DNA from: Saprospiraceae bacterium
Lineage (GTDB): Bacteria; Bacteroidota; Bacteroidia; Chitinophagales; Saprospiraceae
Length of the DNA: 64,000 nucleotides
Assembly: GCA_016722295.1 (NCBI GenBank)
Contig: JADKGL010000029.1
Coordinates: forward strand, 186,001 to 250,000
Reading direction: 5' to 3'
Shown here: one piece after another, positions 36,836 to 46,612 of the stretch
Layout of the letters: every line of letters starts with the position of its first letter
How positions within the stretch are numbered: the first letter of the stretch is position 1
Position numbers and translations under genes: made by a program
The notes under the pieces: generated by a model
Database searches by the model: none
Told to the model about the DNA's origin: nothing
What the model saw: only the letters and a program-made list of their open reading frames with translations

Positions 36836-37016
36836 GCAGCTAACGAGCAGGGATTGGCAATGGTAGGGGATTTTATAATTGTCAGCCCGTAACCGCAGCC
36901 AAATTGAAAATATTTTGTTGAAGTTATGAACTAAAAGCCAAATTGAAAAACGTCGAGCCTGAACTAAAGCTGATTGTCAAGCCCCTGCTATAGCCAAACC
37001 TAATGTTACCTGCCGT
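36836..37016 (-). repeat. Long attC-like site (about 175 bp), different sequence family
   Basis: Left AGCAGCTAACGAGCAGGGATT and right CAAGCCCCTGCTATAGCC ... AATGTTACCTGCC. The stem CAGGGATTGGC / GCCAAATCCCTG-type pairing is kept with other bases, and the centre contains two GCCAAATTGAAAA repeats. No promoter motif. Right end GTTACCTGCC pairs with GGCAGATAAC at 38508-38517 with one mismatch. Confidence 0.75.
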
Positions 37017-38478
37017 TTTTTTTAGTTTGTTCCTTCATTTTATTATAAGAATAGTCAACCCAATTTTTTATATTCTTTGGTATATAAATATCTGGTTGTA
37101 CTTTGTCTCTGTCAATAGAAATTCCTTGGTCAAGCCAATTGTTTCTGGATGATGGAAGTGATAAAGAAATGCTGGAGCAATTTGTTTTATAGGTCATTAC
37201 ATTTCCATAATCAATACAACCTGTAGTTTTTTCACCCATTACTATTACTTTGTCGCTTTGTCTTGCTAAAATTGTAAATAATTCGCCACTACTAAATGTA
37301 TTTTTGTCAATTAGTAAAACAACTTTTTCAGGAGTTTTCATTTTCTTTTCAAATGTTATGGTATCTGCAATTTTATTTTCATTGTCCCAATTTCCAAATT
37401 GTCCAAAATGAGTTTTAGTAACCGCAAATACACTGTCTAATTGTTGTTGTTTTTCTTTTGAAAGTGTTTCATAATAATCCTTGATATAAGTACTAAACCA
37501 TTTATTAAAATTATCTTCCGAAAGTCTTGAAAACTCATTGCTCCATACAATTGGCTTTGTATATAAATAGGGTAGTAACAAATTTCCAACTCTTACATCT
37601 CCGCCCTCGTTGCCTCTTAAATCAATTATCCAATTTTTTGTGGTTTCAAGTTTTGATTTGTTTTTTTTCAAAAGTAGTTTTACTACATCCATATTTTGTG
37701 GGTACAAATTTGGGAATGTCCACAGAGCTATATCTTTTTTAGGAAAACTTAATTTTGGATTGGTAGGGTCAGTTTCTAATGTGTAATCATCAATGGAAAC
37801 AAGGTCATTGCTTACAGGAAATACTCTTGATAAAATTAAATCTTGTGCATCCAAAATATTTTTAAAAAATACAATGCTGTTTTCTATTGTTTCTGCTTTG
37901 TCGCCTGTAATAAATTTAAGTTTATAGGAATTACTTTTATTTTTTTCTGCAACTAATTTTACTTCTCCTGCCATCCAATTTTCGTTTTTGGATGAAATGA
38001 TGATACCATTAAAAATATTTGGATTTGCCTTGGATTTTATAATTCCAATTTTATAATTATTGTTTTCCCATATTCCTTCAACTTTGTCTAACTGTTTTAA
38101 AGATTTAAAATATGTTAACATTTCTGTTTCACTTATTCCAATTTTTTCTATAACAATTGGCTTGTTGTTATTTGTCACCTGAAACTTAGGTCTATTAAGA
38201 TTTAAATGCAAATGTCCATCCTGAAAATAATTTACATATTTTTTAATTTCTTTGTGGCATAAACTGTCATTTGAAATAACCTTTGTATTTAAAGTTACCT
38301 CATTAGTTATTTCAAGAAATTTGGCTTTGTCAAATTGTTTTGTTTTGTCAAACCAACCTGCATAGTTCGTTTCTATATGATGTTTTACGATTTGAAAAGT
38401 GCTGTCACATTTACAATTTTGTCCAAAAGCAATTGTCCGAACGATAAAAAATAAAAGAGATAAAATAAGTCTATTCAT
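37006..38478 (-). CDS. S41-family peptidase (C-terminal processing protease-like)
   Basis: This 490-aa secreted protein has a signal peptide (LILSLLFFIVRTIAFG) and a C-terminal S41 domain (about 270-470). The domain holds NWIDLRGNEGGD-like NWIIDLRGNEGGDVRVG, the catalytic serine in LIDKNTFSSGELF, and PSSRNNWLDQGISI. The N-terminal 60-260 part is unassigned. It degrades or processes periplasmic proteins. The 3' end overlaps the long attC-like site. A decayed relative is at 857-1107. Single-gene cassette with promoter at 38594-38626. Confidence 0.85.
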   Translation of the reverse strand: MNRLILSLLFFIVRTIAFGQNCKCDSTFQIVKHHIETNYAGWFDKTKQFDKAKFLEITNEVTLNTKVISNDSLCHKEIKKYVNYFQDGHLHLNLNRPKFQVTNNNKPIVIEKIGISETEMLTYFKSLKQLDKVEGIWENNNYKIGIIKSKANPNIFNGIIISSKNENWMAGEVKLVAEKNKSNSYKLKFITGDKAETIENSIVFFKNILDAQDLILSRVFPVSNDLVSIDDYTLETDPTNPKLSFPKKDIALWTFPNLYPQNMDVVKLLLKKNKSKLETTKNWIIDLRGNEGGDVRVGNLLLPYLYTKPIVWSNEFSRLSEDNFNKWFSTYIKDYYETLSKEKQQQLDSVFAVTKTHFGQFGNWDNENKIADTITFEKKMKTPEKVVLLIDKNTFSSGELFTILARQSDKVIVMGEKTTGCIDYGNVMTYKTNCSSISLSLPSSRNNWLDQGISIDRDKVQPDIYIPKNIKNWVDYSYNKMKEQTKKNGR

Positions 38479-38501
38479 AATTTGTAGATTGTCGCTTTAA
38501 A

Positions 38502-38642
38502 ATGGCAGATAACTGTTTTGGGCTTGCCGAATTGGGGGAAATCGAAGCACAAATGTTTAATAATCCACTAATGGTGATAAATGTACGAATGCTCAAATGT
38601 AGTACTTCTGCCTCCATTTTGGCAAACCCTTTTATGCGTCGC
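38502..38642 (-). repeat. attC-like site (family A) with promoter
   Basis: Left GGCAGATAACTGTTTTGGGC and right CCATTTTGGCAAACCCTTTT. Promoter TACATTTG (38594-38601) and TTTG (38623-38626), spacing 21. The -7 element differs from sister sites only at an 'n' position, so the consensus is kept. The right core is eroded (TTTTATGCG), and the cassette beyond it is decayed. Confidence 0.8.
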
Positions 38643-39810
38643 TTTTCGTTGGTTGTTTTTTCAATTCGTCAATTATTTTCCACAAATCGGCAATTTCTCG
38701 CTAATTGCTCAGTTTGTGTATTTTGTCTCTTGGTCGGGGTCTTGATTTTGATCTCAGTCCAAATATGACGTTTGATTTGTTTCAATTTTGTCTTGGTCAG
38801 CAACCAATTCCTTTTGGGTCAATTTGAATTAATTTCGCTTTTAAGCAAATCTTTTCTCATTAAGTATATTAGTCATTTAATGTTGTTCGTGTCTTCTTGG
38901 TGTCTAATTTCAACTCGCAACGGTTTCAAACCGATACTGTTTGGTCAAAATTGGTGTCGACAATTAATCAACCTATGGAGCAAAGTCGTATGCCGTGTGG
39001 TGTCGTTTTTAAGCTGCCTCCAAACTTGGCTTGTCCGAATACAAAGAGCAACTTTATAATTTGTCCAGCTCTTGCGTTATTTTGCAAACCCAGTGCAGAT
39101 TGTGTGTCCTCTTTGCTATTGTCTGAATTTCATAACGGTTGTCCTGTTTATTTTGAAGTTTTCCAATGTATGATTTGATGTGAATTTTTGTTTTGTTGTA
39201 AGTTCTTAAATAGTCGTCAATGGGAACTGAGTCTTTTGTTCCTAACATATCAAAAGTTTGTCAATTCTGTAAATACAATTGGTGGATTATGTCGCCATAA
39301 GTGTCCTTTGTCCTAATTTTATTCTCCACTTGCCATTCAAACCAAATCTTGACTGTCTGTATCTTTTCATTTCTATCTTGTTCTTGCAAGCGTCTAATGG
39401 TTTGAGCAAATGTGTTATTTTTGTTTGTTCAATTTTGACGATTCCTTCTCTGAAAGTCTACAAGTTTTTCGATATAGGAGTTTTTGAAATTTTCTCCTAA
39501 ATTTCTTTTCTTTAGTCTAAAATTTCTGTCGAATACTTCGTGTTTATAGTGATACTGTCTTTAACATATTTCTGTTTTCACTAGTGGAAATTGCAACGAA
39601 AATCTTTTCTAAACATCGGTTCTAGGGGGAAACCGGAGGGCCCTGGTCCAACAAATTTTAACGGGGGGGGGGGAAAACCCCCCCCGAGGGGGGCTGGTTC
39701 TGTCTCACCTTTTTTGATTTTATCAAAATGTCAACTTATCCATTATTGTCTGTCAAATCTTCTGCTTCAATGTGTCGATAAAAAAATGTTACTATAAAAT
39801 TACTCTCTTC
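38634..39810 (-). pseudogene. Decayed or mis-sequenced gene of unknown family
   Basis: Coding-like minus-strand segments in shifting frames include FIVTFFYRHIEAEDLTDNNG (near 39780), NLGENFKNSYIEKLVDFQ (39480), RRLQEQDRNEKIQTVKIWFE (39370), DSVPIDDYLRTYNKTKIHI (39200) and REIADLWKIIDELKKQ (38650). Together they suggest one gene of about 380 codons with at least four frame breaks. The G/C homopolymer block at 39636-39695 lies inside it. I do not recognise the family. Confidence 0.5.
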
Positions 39811-39819
39811 AAAATTATG

Positions 39820-39955
39820 CTAAGGTTTTGGGGCTTGCCGAAGGTGAGGAATTTGAAATACGAATGTTCAAATTTACGATAACGCTCAATAGAATTCAAA
39901 ATGTTGAAGCTTGCACTTTTGCCCCACTTTTGGCAAACCCATGTTATCAGTTGCT
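39820..39955 (-). repeat. attC-like site (family B) with promoter
   Basis: Left TATGCTAAGGTTTTGGGGC (core eroded to AAG) and right CACTTTTGGCAAACCCATG followed by TTATCAG. Promoter TAAATTTG (39869-39876) and TTTG (39897-39900), spacing 20. Right end GTTATCAGTT exactly complements AACTGATAAC at 42013. Confidence 0.82.
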
Positions 39956-41993
39956 TTTTATAATCTTTCTCACCTTTTGTCCGCCTTTTTTATAATAAAT
40001 TACGAGATAATATATGCCATTTTCATAATTTGTTAAATCTAATTTTGATTCTTTCGCATTTACATTAAGTTTTATTATAGGTTGTCCCAAAACATTAAAA
40101 ACCACTATTTCACCTATAATTTTATCGGATTCAATATATGCTATTGAACTTGTAGGATTAGGAAAAACAGCAATTATTTCCTTAAATTCATTAGGGTTTA
40201 TACTAAGTGCCAAGTTTTTTTGGATTTTTACACCTAAACTAGGGTGAAGGAATTTACCACAACCAGATTCGATAATTTTAATGGCTTTTACCATATACCA
40301 GTTGGTGTTAACATAATTAGTTATTTGAAAAAAGGTATCAACAACTAAGGAATTAGTAATCTTTTGAAAAATACCTAACGCTGAATTTGATTTATAAATA
40401 TGGTAACCAACAATATTATTGTCCGTAGATGCCGTCCATTGCAATACTGCGCTATTATTTACATTATCCAATTTTAAATTTGAAATAGGCTTTACTTGAA
40501 AAAGGTTAATAGTAGGGTCGCCCCAGATTTCAAAATGTGTCCTATTCCACCAATCAGGTGTGTCGTATTGTTGCGGCGGCTTTTCAAGATATTGATTACT
40601 ATTGTTATGATTTAATATAGTTTTCATAGATTCTCCAATAGATTGACCACTGCAAGCTTGGTGAAAAATATTCATCCCTGTTGTTGTCCATACAGCTATT
40701 AGGCATTTAGAGTTTATCCCTAATAAAGCGCGAATACGACTATATGCACCACTAGGTTTGAGGTACATCTCCGAAACCCCATAACTTTGGTCGCTTGAGT
40801 AAACGGTTGCATTCATACCATAAGTTTGCCAATCACCTATTGCTGGTGTTGAAATATTTTGCATATAAATTTTAAAAGGTCCGTTGTTTTGTACCCATTG
40901 ATTATGATTAGAACTATCTTTTCTGATAAACATTTTGTGGTATTGAGATATTCAATAGTGAGCGATAAGTGCCATCGTTTGAGTTATTATACCCAAAATA
41001 AAAAGCTGAATTTTCACCCATATAATAACCATTATTTACATTTTTGTAGTTGCTCAATCTGTCTAAATAAGTTTCAATTAAAGCAGTTTCATTACTGCTT
41101 ATTTCTGTTAGATCGGCAAAATCGAGGCGACCAAAAGTCATTTCTACATCAGGAGGGAAAAAGTCTTGATCCCATTTAAAGTCATTGGGTAAGTTTATAG
41201 CCAAGGGTGTTGAAAGTCCACTGGGATTATAAGTGGCGGTATCTGTGTAAATACCATCTATATCGGCATAAAAACCATCACATCCTCTAGCGCCTGTATT
41301 TTGACTATGGTCATCAGGTGCTACGACGTTAGTAGAACCACAACGAGGCATTGGCACATGTCCTAAAATAAAAAGCGATTTAGGTTTATCATTACTAGGG
41401 GCGTTATTATAGATGCTCTGAATTTGATTTTTTATTGCAATAACATCATTGCCACTATTCCAATTCGTTGCTTTTGGAACAATTAGTTCATTTACAAACC
41501 AACCATCATTGGTAAGTTCTTGCTTTAAACGAAGATATTTTGCAGATAGATTTACAGGAATGTCATTAGCTACCAATAAAATCATTTGCCCTTTGAAGTT
41601 TGTGTTATCATTTAATAAAACACCTAAGGTATAGCCAGTTGCGTCGTAAGAGCCGCCGCCAAATTTCCAAGTGTTTTGTCGTTTTACCTGATACTCCCAG
41701 ATTTCACCTATGTTCACGTTGGTATCTATCCAATGCCCTGTTCCAGCAGTTAAATTTGCTATATTGTTCCATGCAGATGTGCCTAGAATGCGCCTATTTA
41801 CAACTAATGGTTCATTTGTATTAGCCAATGAATCTAAGAAAATTATTTTGATGTTTTTGTTGATTAAATCTACTTGGCTCGAAACTAAGCATACCCGCCT
41901 TCCTGTTGAATTGAAGTTAAAGCTATAATTCTGTGAATAGCCTTCAAATTTCAACAATGTTGCTATTAGAACTAAAAAAGAGTATTTTTTCAA
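39947..41993 (-). CDS. Secreted C25-like (gingipain-type) protein with T9SS sorting domain, frameshifted
   Basis: Frames 40914-41993 and 39947-40933 join as NVYQKDSSNHNQW if one base is removed from the T4 run at 40919-40922, giving about 675 aa. The protein has a signal peptide (YSFLVLIATLLKFEGYSQ) and a caspase-like region with SLFILGHVPMPRCG, DVEMTFGRLDFADL and CLIAVWTTTGMNIFHQACSG. A fibronectin-like stretch (VLQWTASTDNNIVGYHIY) and a type A T9SS sorting domain (VFPNPTSSIAYIES ... GIYYLVIYYKKGG) follow. Peptidase activity is inferred from similarity only. Confidence 0.7.
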
Positions 41994-42012
41994 ATTACGC
42001 GTGTTTTAAAAG

Positions 42013-42144
42013 TAACTGATAACGTTCCGGCGCTTGGCGAAGTGGGGGAAATCGAAGATCAAATGTTGAATAAACCACAAATGTTTTTGCGAAACGAAAG
42101 TTAATTTACCACATTCGCATCTTGCAAAACCCATGTTACCAGCG
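42013..42144 (-). repeat. attC-like site, divergent
   Basis: Left ACTGATAACGTTCCGGCGC and right TTGCAAAACCCATGTTACCAGC. The first 50 bp follow family A; the centre is shortened and changed, and the -7 element is TAAATTAA. Right end GTTACCAG pairs with TTGGTAAC at 42701-42708. Confidence 0.75.
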
Positions 42145-42240
42145 TTTTCTTATCGTCATTTTAGTTTTTGTATTAAAATTAGGTTTTTCTTCTTTGTAAA
42201 AACGGTATTTTGAAAACCAGTTTCATGCTTATTTGTTTGG

Positions 42241-42690
42241 TCATTCTGTAGTTATACTTTGATTGTCTAATAGCCCTAATCTAAATTTAGTTGTTCTAAA
42301 TACGTTGAGATAGATTGTAGGAATAAAAAATACTCTACGTTTCATTTCAAAATATCCATTTTTTAATTTTCCTTTGACAACTTTGGATTTTAAAATGCTG
42401 TCATTTTTCATAAGTGTTATGTTTAAACTTTTTTCGTTAACAACTTTAATTTTCACAGAACACAAACTATCTGCTCCATGTTATACATGCGGGGATAATT
42501 TTAAACAAATCACCTTTCCACTTTTAGGTTAATTTACAGGTTTTCGACTTCAATTTTCAAAGCAAATTCAAGATTTTCTTTGTCAATTCGATTTGCCCGT
42601 CAACTAATTTGTCCGATTTTAAAGTCGCACAAAAAGTTAGCATACAGATTGTTAGTAGAGAATATAATTGGTTCACGTTATTGTCATTTT
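42241..42690 (-). pseudogene. Probable small lipoprotein gene with broken frame
   Basis: The 3' part reads SVKIKVVNEKSLNITLMKND and RVFFIPTIYLNVFRTTKF to the stop at 42241. Upstream frames give NQLYSLLTICMLTFCATLKS, a lipoprotein-like leader, then ELTKENLEFALKIEVENL. Stops and frame changes separate them, so the gene is either decayed or mis-sequenced. Family unknown. Confidence 0.5.
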
Positions 42691-42699
42691 ATTAAATTG

Positions 42700-42839
42700 T
42701 TGGTAACGGTTTTGGGCTTGGCGAAGTGGGGGAAATCGAAGCACAAATGTTCAATAAACCACTAATGTTGATAGAAGTACGAAAGTTCAAATTTAGCACT
42801 TCTGCCCCCATTTTGCCAAACCCTTGTTAGCTGCCGTTA
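42700..42839 (-). repeat. attC-like site (family A) with promoter
   Basis: Left TTGGTAACGGTTTTGGGC and right CCCCATTTTGCCAAACCC followed by TTGTTAGC. Promoter TAAATTTG (42788-42795) and TTTG (42817-42820), spacing 21. Right end GTTAGCTGCC exactly complements GGCAGCTAAC at 43689, the far end of the GGCT cassette. Confidence 0.9.
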
Positions 42840-42872
42840 TATTTTGTCTATTTGAAGTCGGTGTCATTCTGT

Positions 42873-43211
42873 TTAATTTCTTTGTTCGTTACCCAAACGA
42901 AGCAAGTCGGAAAGTCCGCTATCAATATTTTTATTTGGCAAAAGCTCAAATGCAATAATTCGTTCAGTCGCTATCCGAATAATTCGTTCTTTACTACTTG
43001 TCCTTATAGCCAAAATTAATAGTCCGCTTTTAATTGCGTTAAAGTTGATTTCAATTTTGTTGTGTTGTCCTTCAACTTCAAATCCTCCTTCAAACCAAAA
43101 CTTAATTCCAAGTCCCTTTTTGGGTGTAAAAATTTCTTCTTCTGTCCCAATAAAATCTTGGTGAGGTTCTATAAACCATTTTAGTTCTTTTTTTAGATTA
43201 CTTGTTTTCAT
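42873..43211 (-). CDS. Protein of unknown function (112 aa)
   Basis: From ATG at 43211 the protein begins KTSNLKKELKWFIEPHQDFI and contains GLGIKFWFEGGFEVEGQHNK and ERIIRIATERIIAFELLPN, a strand-rich pattern. Its start overlaps the end of the GGCT gene by 14 bp, so the two genes are coupled in one cassette. I do not recognise the family; a partner role to the cyclotransferase is only a guess. Confidence 0.6.
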   Translation of the reverse strand: MKTSNLKKELKWFIEPHQDFIGTEEEIFTPKKGLGIKFWFEGGFEVEGQHNKIEINFNAIKSGLLILAIRTSSKERIIRIATERIIAFELLPNKNIDSGLSDLLRLGNEQRN

Positions 43212-43647
43212 ATGTCTGAACTTGTTTAAGTTTTTCAAAGTAAGATACAGTCAGAATATCTCTACCTGCAAGTATATGATTTAAATACTCTCTTGTTGGA
43301 GAAAGTCCATTAACTAATTTATCTTGTTTAGCAATGTATGTTGTTGCATTAACGGAATTGTTTTCTTTATCTGTTAAATTAACTTTAATTTTGTCGTAGT
43401 GAATAGGAAAACCTTCAGCTTTGTCAAGCTTTGAAATTTCCTCATCGCTAAACTCGTAAAGGACACCTTCCACAAATTCATCGTCAGAAACAATAATGTT
43501 TGCATAGGTATAATTTCCGTCTTTTGCTTTTTTGTTAAAAACAAGTTTGTATCCGTCAAGTTTTGCAAATTGTCGTGAAGTGAAATTGATTTTTCTCTCT
43601 GTCATTCTCTCCTTGTTCATATTTGAGCCGTAAGCAAAATATTTCAT
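43198..43647 (-). CDS. Gamma-glutamylcyclotransferase family protein
   Basis: This 149-aa protein opens with MKYFAYGSNMNKERMTERK, the substrate-binding YGSN motif, and has LVFNKKAKDGNYTYANII, the catalytic glutamate region LDKAEGFPIHYDKIKV and a C-terminal GLSPTREYLNHILAGRDI. The GGCT-like fold releases 5-oxoproline from gamma-glutamyl peptides or amines. First gene of a two-gene cassette. The promoter is probably in the 334-bp element upstream (43844-43851). Confidence 0.88.
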   Translation of the reverse strand: MKYFAYGSNMNKERMTERKINFTSRQFAKLDGYKLVFNKKAKDGNYTYANIIVSDDEFVEGVLYEFSDEEISKLDKAEGFPIHYDKIKVNLTDKENNSVNATTYIAKQDKLVNGLSPTREYLNHILAGRDILTVSYFEKLKQVQTYENK

Positions 43648-43690
43648 TGTCTTGTTTGTTTGTTGATATTACACTGTCGTCAAATAATGG

Positions 43691-44035
43691 CAGCTAACAA
43701 TTCGCTTTACGCAAGATTAAACTTGCGGCAATCTACTATTATCCGAGAAATATACGCAAGTTTCTTTTTGTAGGAGAGCTTTATGCTATGAAGTTGAAAT
43801 TGATTATGTTGTTTTTTTATATGTATTGATTTAAAACTGTTGACAAATATAGGATGTTTACAATAAATTTGTCTAATTTTAATTTTACTGATAATTTTGT
43901 ATTGTTTACATCTGTTATCAGGGTATATATTTCAGTAGTTTTGAATAATTCTAGACTCAGAGTTAACTGCATATATAGGATATCAAATAAACCCTCAATT
44001 TGATGCGTCAATCAGCTTTAAAGGTATAAAAAAGT
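43691..44035 (-). repeat. Copy 2 of the 334-bp element, with a panE tail
   Basis: Positions 43702-44035 repeat 24713-25046 with about 20 substitutions and no net length change. The first 280 bp act as a cassette junction: left box GGCAGCTAAC and right box GTTAACTGC at 43962-43970. The remaining bases up to 44035 are the last codons of a panE gene (reading LTHQIEG near its end) with the gene body missing. The similarity stops abruptly at 44035. A TATATTTG octamer (43844-43851, minus) is kept. Confidence 0.8.
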
Positions 44036-44286
44036 GCAATGAAGGTACAAATAGCTGCTTAGCATCTTAGTAGGCAGAAAGTTCTAAGAACCTGCAGTCG
44101 TAAATCACAGTTTAAATTGCATGAAATTTGCATGTTTCTTTCAAATGCCAAAAAAGGTTTATCAGATTTTTTTGCGCCCTTCATTTAAAAAAACATGAAC
44201 TAAAAAAATATACATATCGCAGCATTATTTACCTTTGCACAGGGAATACTGCTTTACATAGGAACCAATATTGCCTGATATTTTTC

Positions 44287-46439
44287 TTAGTCTGCTTTCT
44301 TAAAACTTGGGTGTCCAACTTGCCACAACGAAAAGCTTACCATATCAGCAAACTCTTTAAAATTTTCATCTACATCTGATGTAAAGTGTCCATTACCATA
44401 ATTTACATAGAGCAATACTGGTTTATTAGAGCTAGTACTATTTTGTAAAACTGCTGCAAACTTTGCTGGCATCCAAGGAACGACTCTTGCATCATTCATC
44501 CCACTTCTTACAAAGACAGCAGGATATTTTGTGTCTTTAACCACTTTGCTTTGTGCATCCATTTCTATTAAAGACTTGCATTCTTCTTCTACTTTTATTG
44601 ACCCCATTTCTGGAATTTGATTGTCGCCATTTGGCGTAGTTTCTGACACAAAGCATTTGTTACTCCAACTTCATCTATTGCTACTGCAAACAAATCAGGT
44701 CTTTCAGTAATGGCTCTACCAATTAATATTCCACCTGCACTCATTCCTTCTCCGATTAGTTTCTGCGGTGATGTATATTTTCTTTAATTAAATATTCTGC
44801 ACAAGCTACAAAATCTTTCAAGTGTTAGGTTTTGTAGCTTTCATTCCAGCTTGATGCCATTCTTCTCCCTTTTCGCCGCCACCCCTTACGTGTGCAAAAG
44901 CAATGCTGCAACCCTGCTCTAAAAGTATTGCCATAATGTCAATAAAGCTTGGTTGAGAAGAACTGCCATAAGCACCATAACCTGTAAGATAGCAGGGAGC
45001 ATTACCATCAAATTTAATATTCTTTGGGTATAAAATTGAAAGTGGTACTAAAACTCCATCATGACTTTTTACTTCAACTTCTTTAATTGCAATGTCTTTT
45101 GCAAAATCAGGATAGCTTCCATTCATATCAAACCATTTACTTTTAAGTATTGTATTTTTTGCTACATCATATTCGTAAATCGAATAAGGCGAAAGCCAAT
45201 TAGTATTGTATACAATTAATCTGTCGTTTGAAGTTTCATTAAAAGGCGATGAGCCATTTATTCCTTGAGGTAATAGCAATTTTTTAGTTATTAAGGTTTT
45301 AGGGTCTATCAAATGTTTTTCTTTGGTAAGTCCATTGCTTGTTGCATAAATAATATAGTTTTTAGTTTTTTGAATACCGGTAATCACGTCTTTGCCTTCT
45401 ACTACAATTATCTTTGCTTTATCAAAATTTGGATTTAGTAAACTGGTTACACCTACCTTAAACTTGGGTGCATTTTTATGCGATAAAAAGAAAAGTTGAT
45501 TTCCTATTGGATAAAACTCGGTTATCTCATCTTCATATTTTATTAAGGGCTTCCAATTAATTTTCTCTTTATGCAATTCGTCAACAGGTGCAAAATAAAC
45601 CAATGATTCTCTTTTTACTGAACCTATATTTAAAAATAAATATTTATTGTCATCAGAAACAATAATACTTGGAAATCTTTCGGGCAATACATTCAGTTCT
45701 TTATATTTTTCTCTTGAAAATAAAAGTTTATCGTTTGTAGCATTAGTACCTATTGTATGCAAATACACATCCATATATTTTAAAACATCATCACTTTTAT
45801 TGTCCGTACTTTTCATTTTAGTGTAAATAATTTCAGTAGCATTTGATGTAAATTGGATAGGAAACTCACTCCAAATTGGACCAAAATTATCATCTAATAA
45901 CTTTTTGGTTTTTATATCAAATATTCTTGCCTGGCAAATTTCTGCACCACCACTTGAAAGTTTTATTGCTATTTTATTACCATTATCATCAGCAATAAAA
46001 TCTATAAGTTGTGTGCTCTTGCCTATACTTTCTGGGTCAAACAAAAGTTCTTCCTTGCCATTGGGTAACATTCTTAAATATAGTTTGCTAAGGTTTGCCC
46101 CTTTTGTAGTTTTTGCATAATAGTAAGTGCTGCCACACTGAATTATTTTACCAAAAACATCACCACCCATTTGTTGATATTCTTTTAATCTTTTTAGTAA
46201 AATATCTCTGCCACTTATTTTGTTAATTAGATTATTTGAAAAGTCGGCTTGTACTTTAATCCAAGTCATAACAGCAGTGTCTTCAGGTTTTCAAGCCACC
46301 GATAATTGTCGGTAATTTTGGTGCCAAAATAATTGTCAACTACGGGGATTTCTTTTGTTGTTGGATAGTTGAATTGTGCTTTTGCAGTTTGAGCAAAAGC
46401 TAAAAAGATTAATACTTTTAATGTTATTTTTTTTTGCAT
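44287..46439 (-). pseudogene. Prolyl oligopeptidase (S9A) gene with four single-base frame breaks
   Basis: From ATG at 46439 the frames follow a complete prolyl endopeptidase of about 715 aa. They read signal peptide VLIFLAFAQTAKAQ, then DNYFGTKITDNYRWLE, a propeller (46269-44818), TGYGAYGSSSQPSF, AHVRGGGEKGEEWHQAG, the nucleophile loop IGEGMSAGGILIG and SGMNDARVVPWMPAKFAAVL. The catalytic His near the end is replaced by NGHFTSD, close to the usual xGH. Frame breaks lie near 46286, 44820, 44780 and 44652, each a missing base. Either a dead gene or an indel-rich assembly. Confidence 0.75.
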
Positions 46440-46468
46440 ATAGTTATGTTTAAAATGTCATGTTAAAA

Positions 46469-46612
46469 TAGCAGGGAACGTTTTGGGGCTTGGCGCAGGT
46501 GTGGTTTAAAAGGCACAAATGTTTAAATTTAGCACAAATGTACATAAAAAACACGAATGTTGAAATTGGCAATGAAGCCCCACTTTCGCCATAGCGTTGT
46601 TATGGGTTCGCC
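46469..46612 (-). repeat. attC-like site, divergent centre
   Basis: Left AGCAGGGAACGTTTTGGGGC and right CCACTTTCGCCATAGCGTTG followed by TTATGGG. The inner stem GGCGCAGGTGTGG pairs loosely with CCACTTTCGCC. The minus strand has TACATTTG about 19 nt after TTTC, a weak promoter candidate. Confidence 0.75.

Noticed and set aside
38502..39180. Several plus-strand open frames of 88-95 codons
   Set aside because: They run through an attC-like site and through a decayed minus-strand gene, and show no coding pattern of their own.
44211..44245. Plus-strand TACCTTTGC near 44230 as a promoter
   Set aside because: It fits the -7 pattern but points into the 3' end of the minus-strand prolyl oligopeptidase gene with no plus-strand gene after it.
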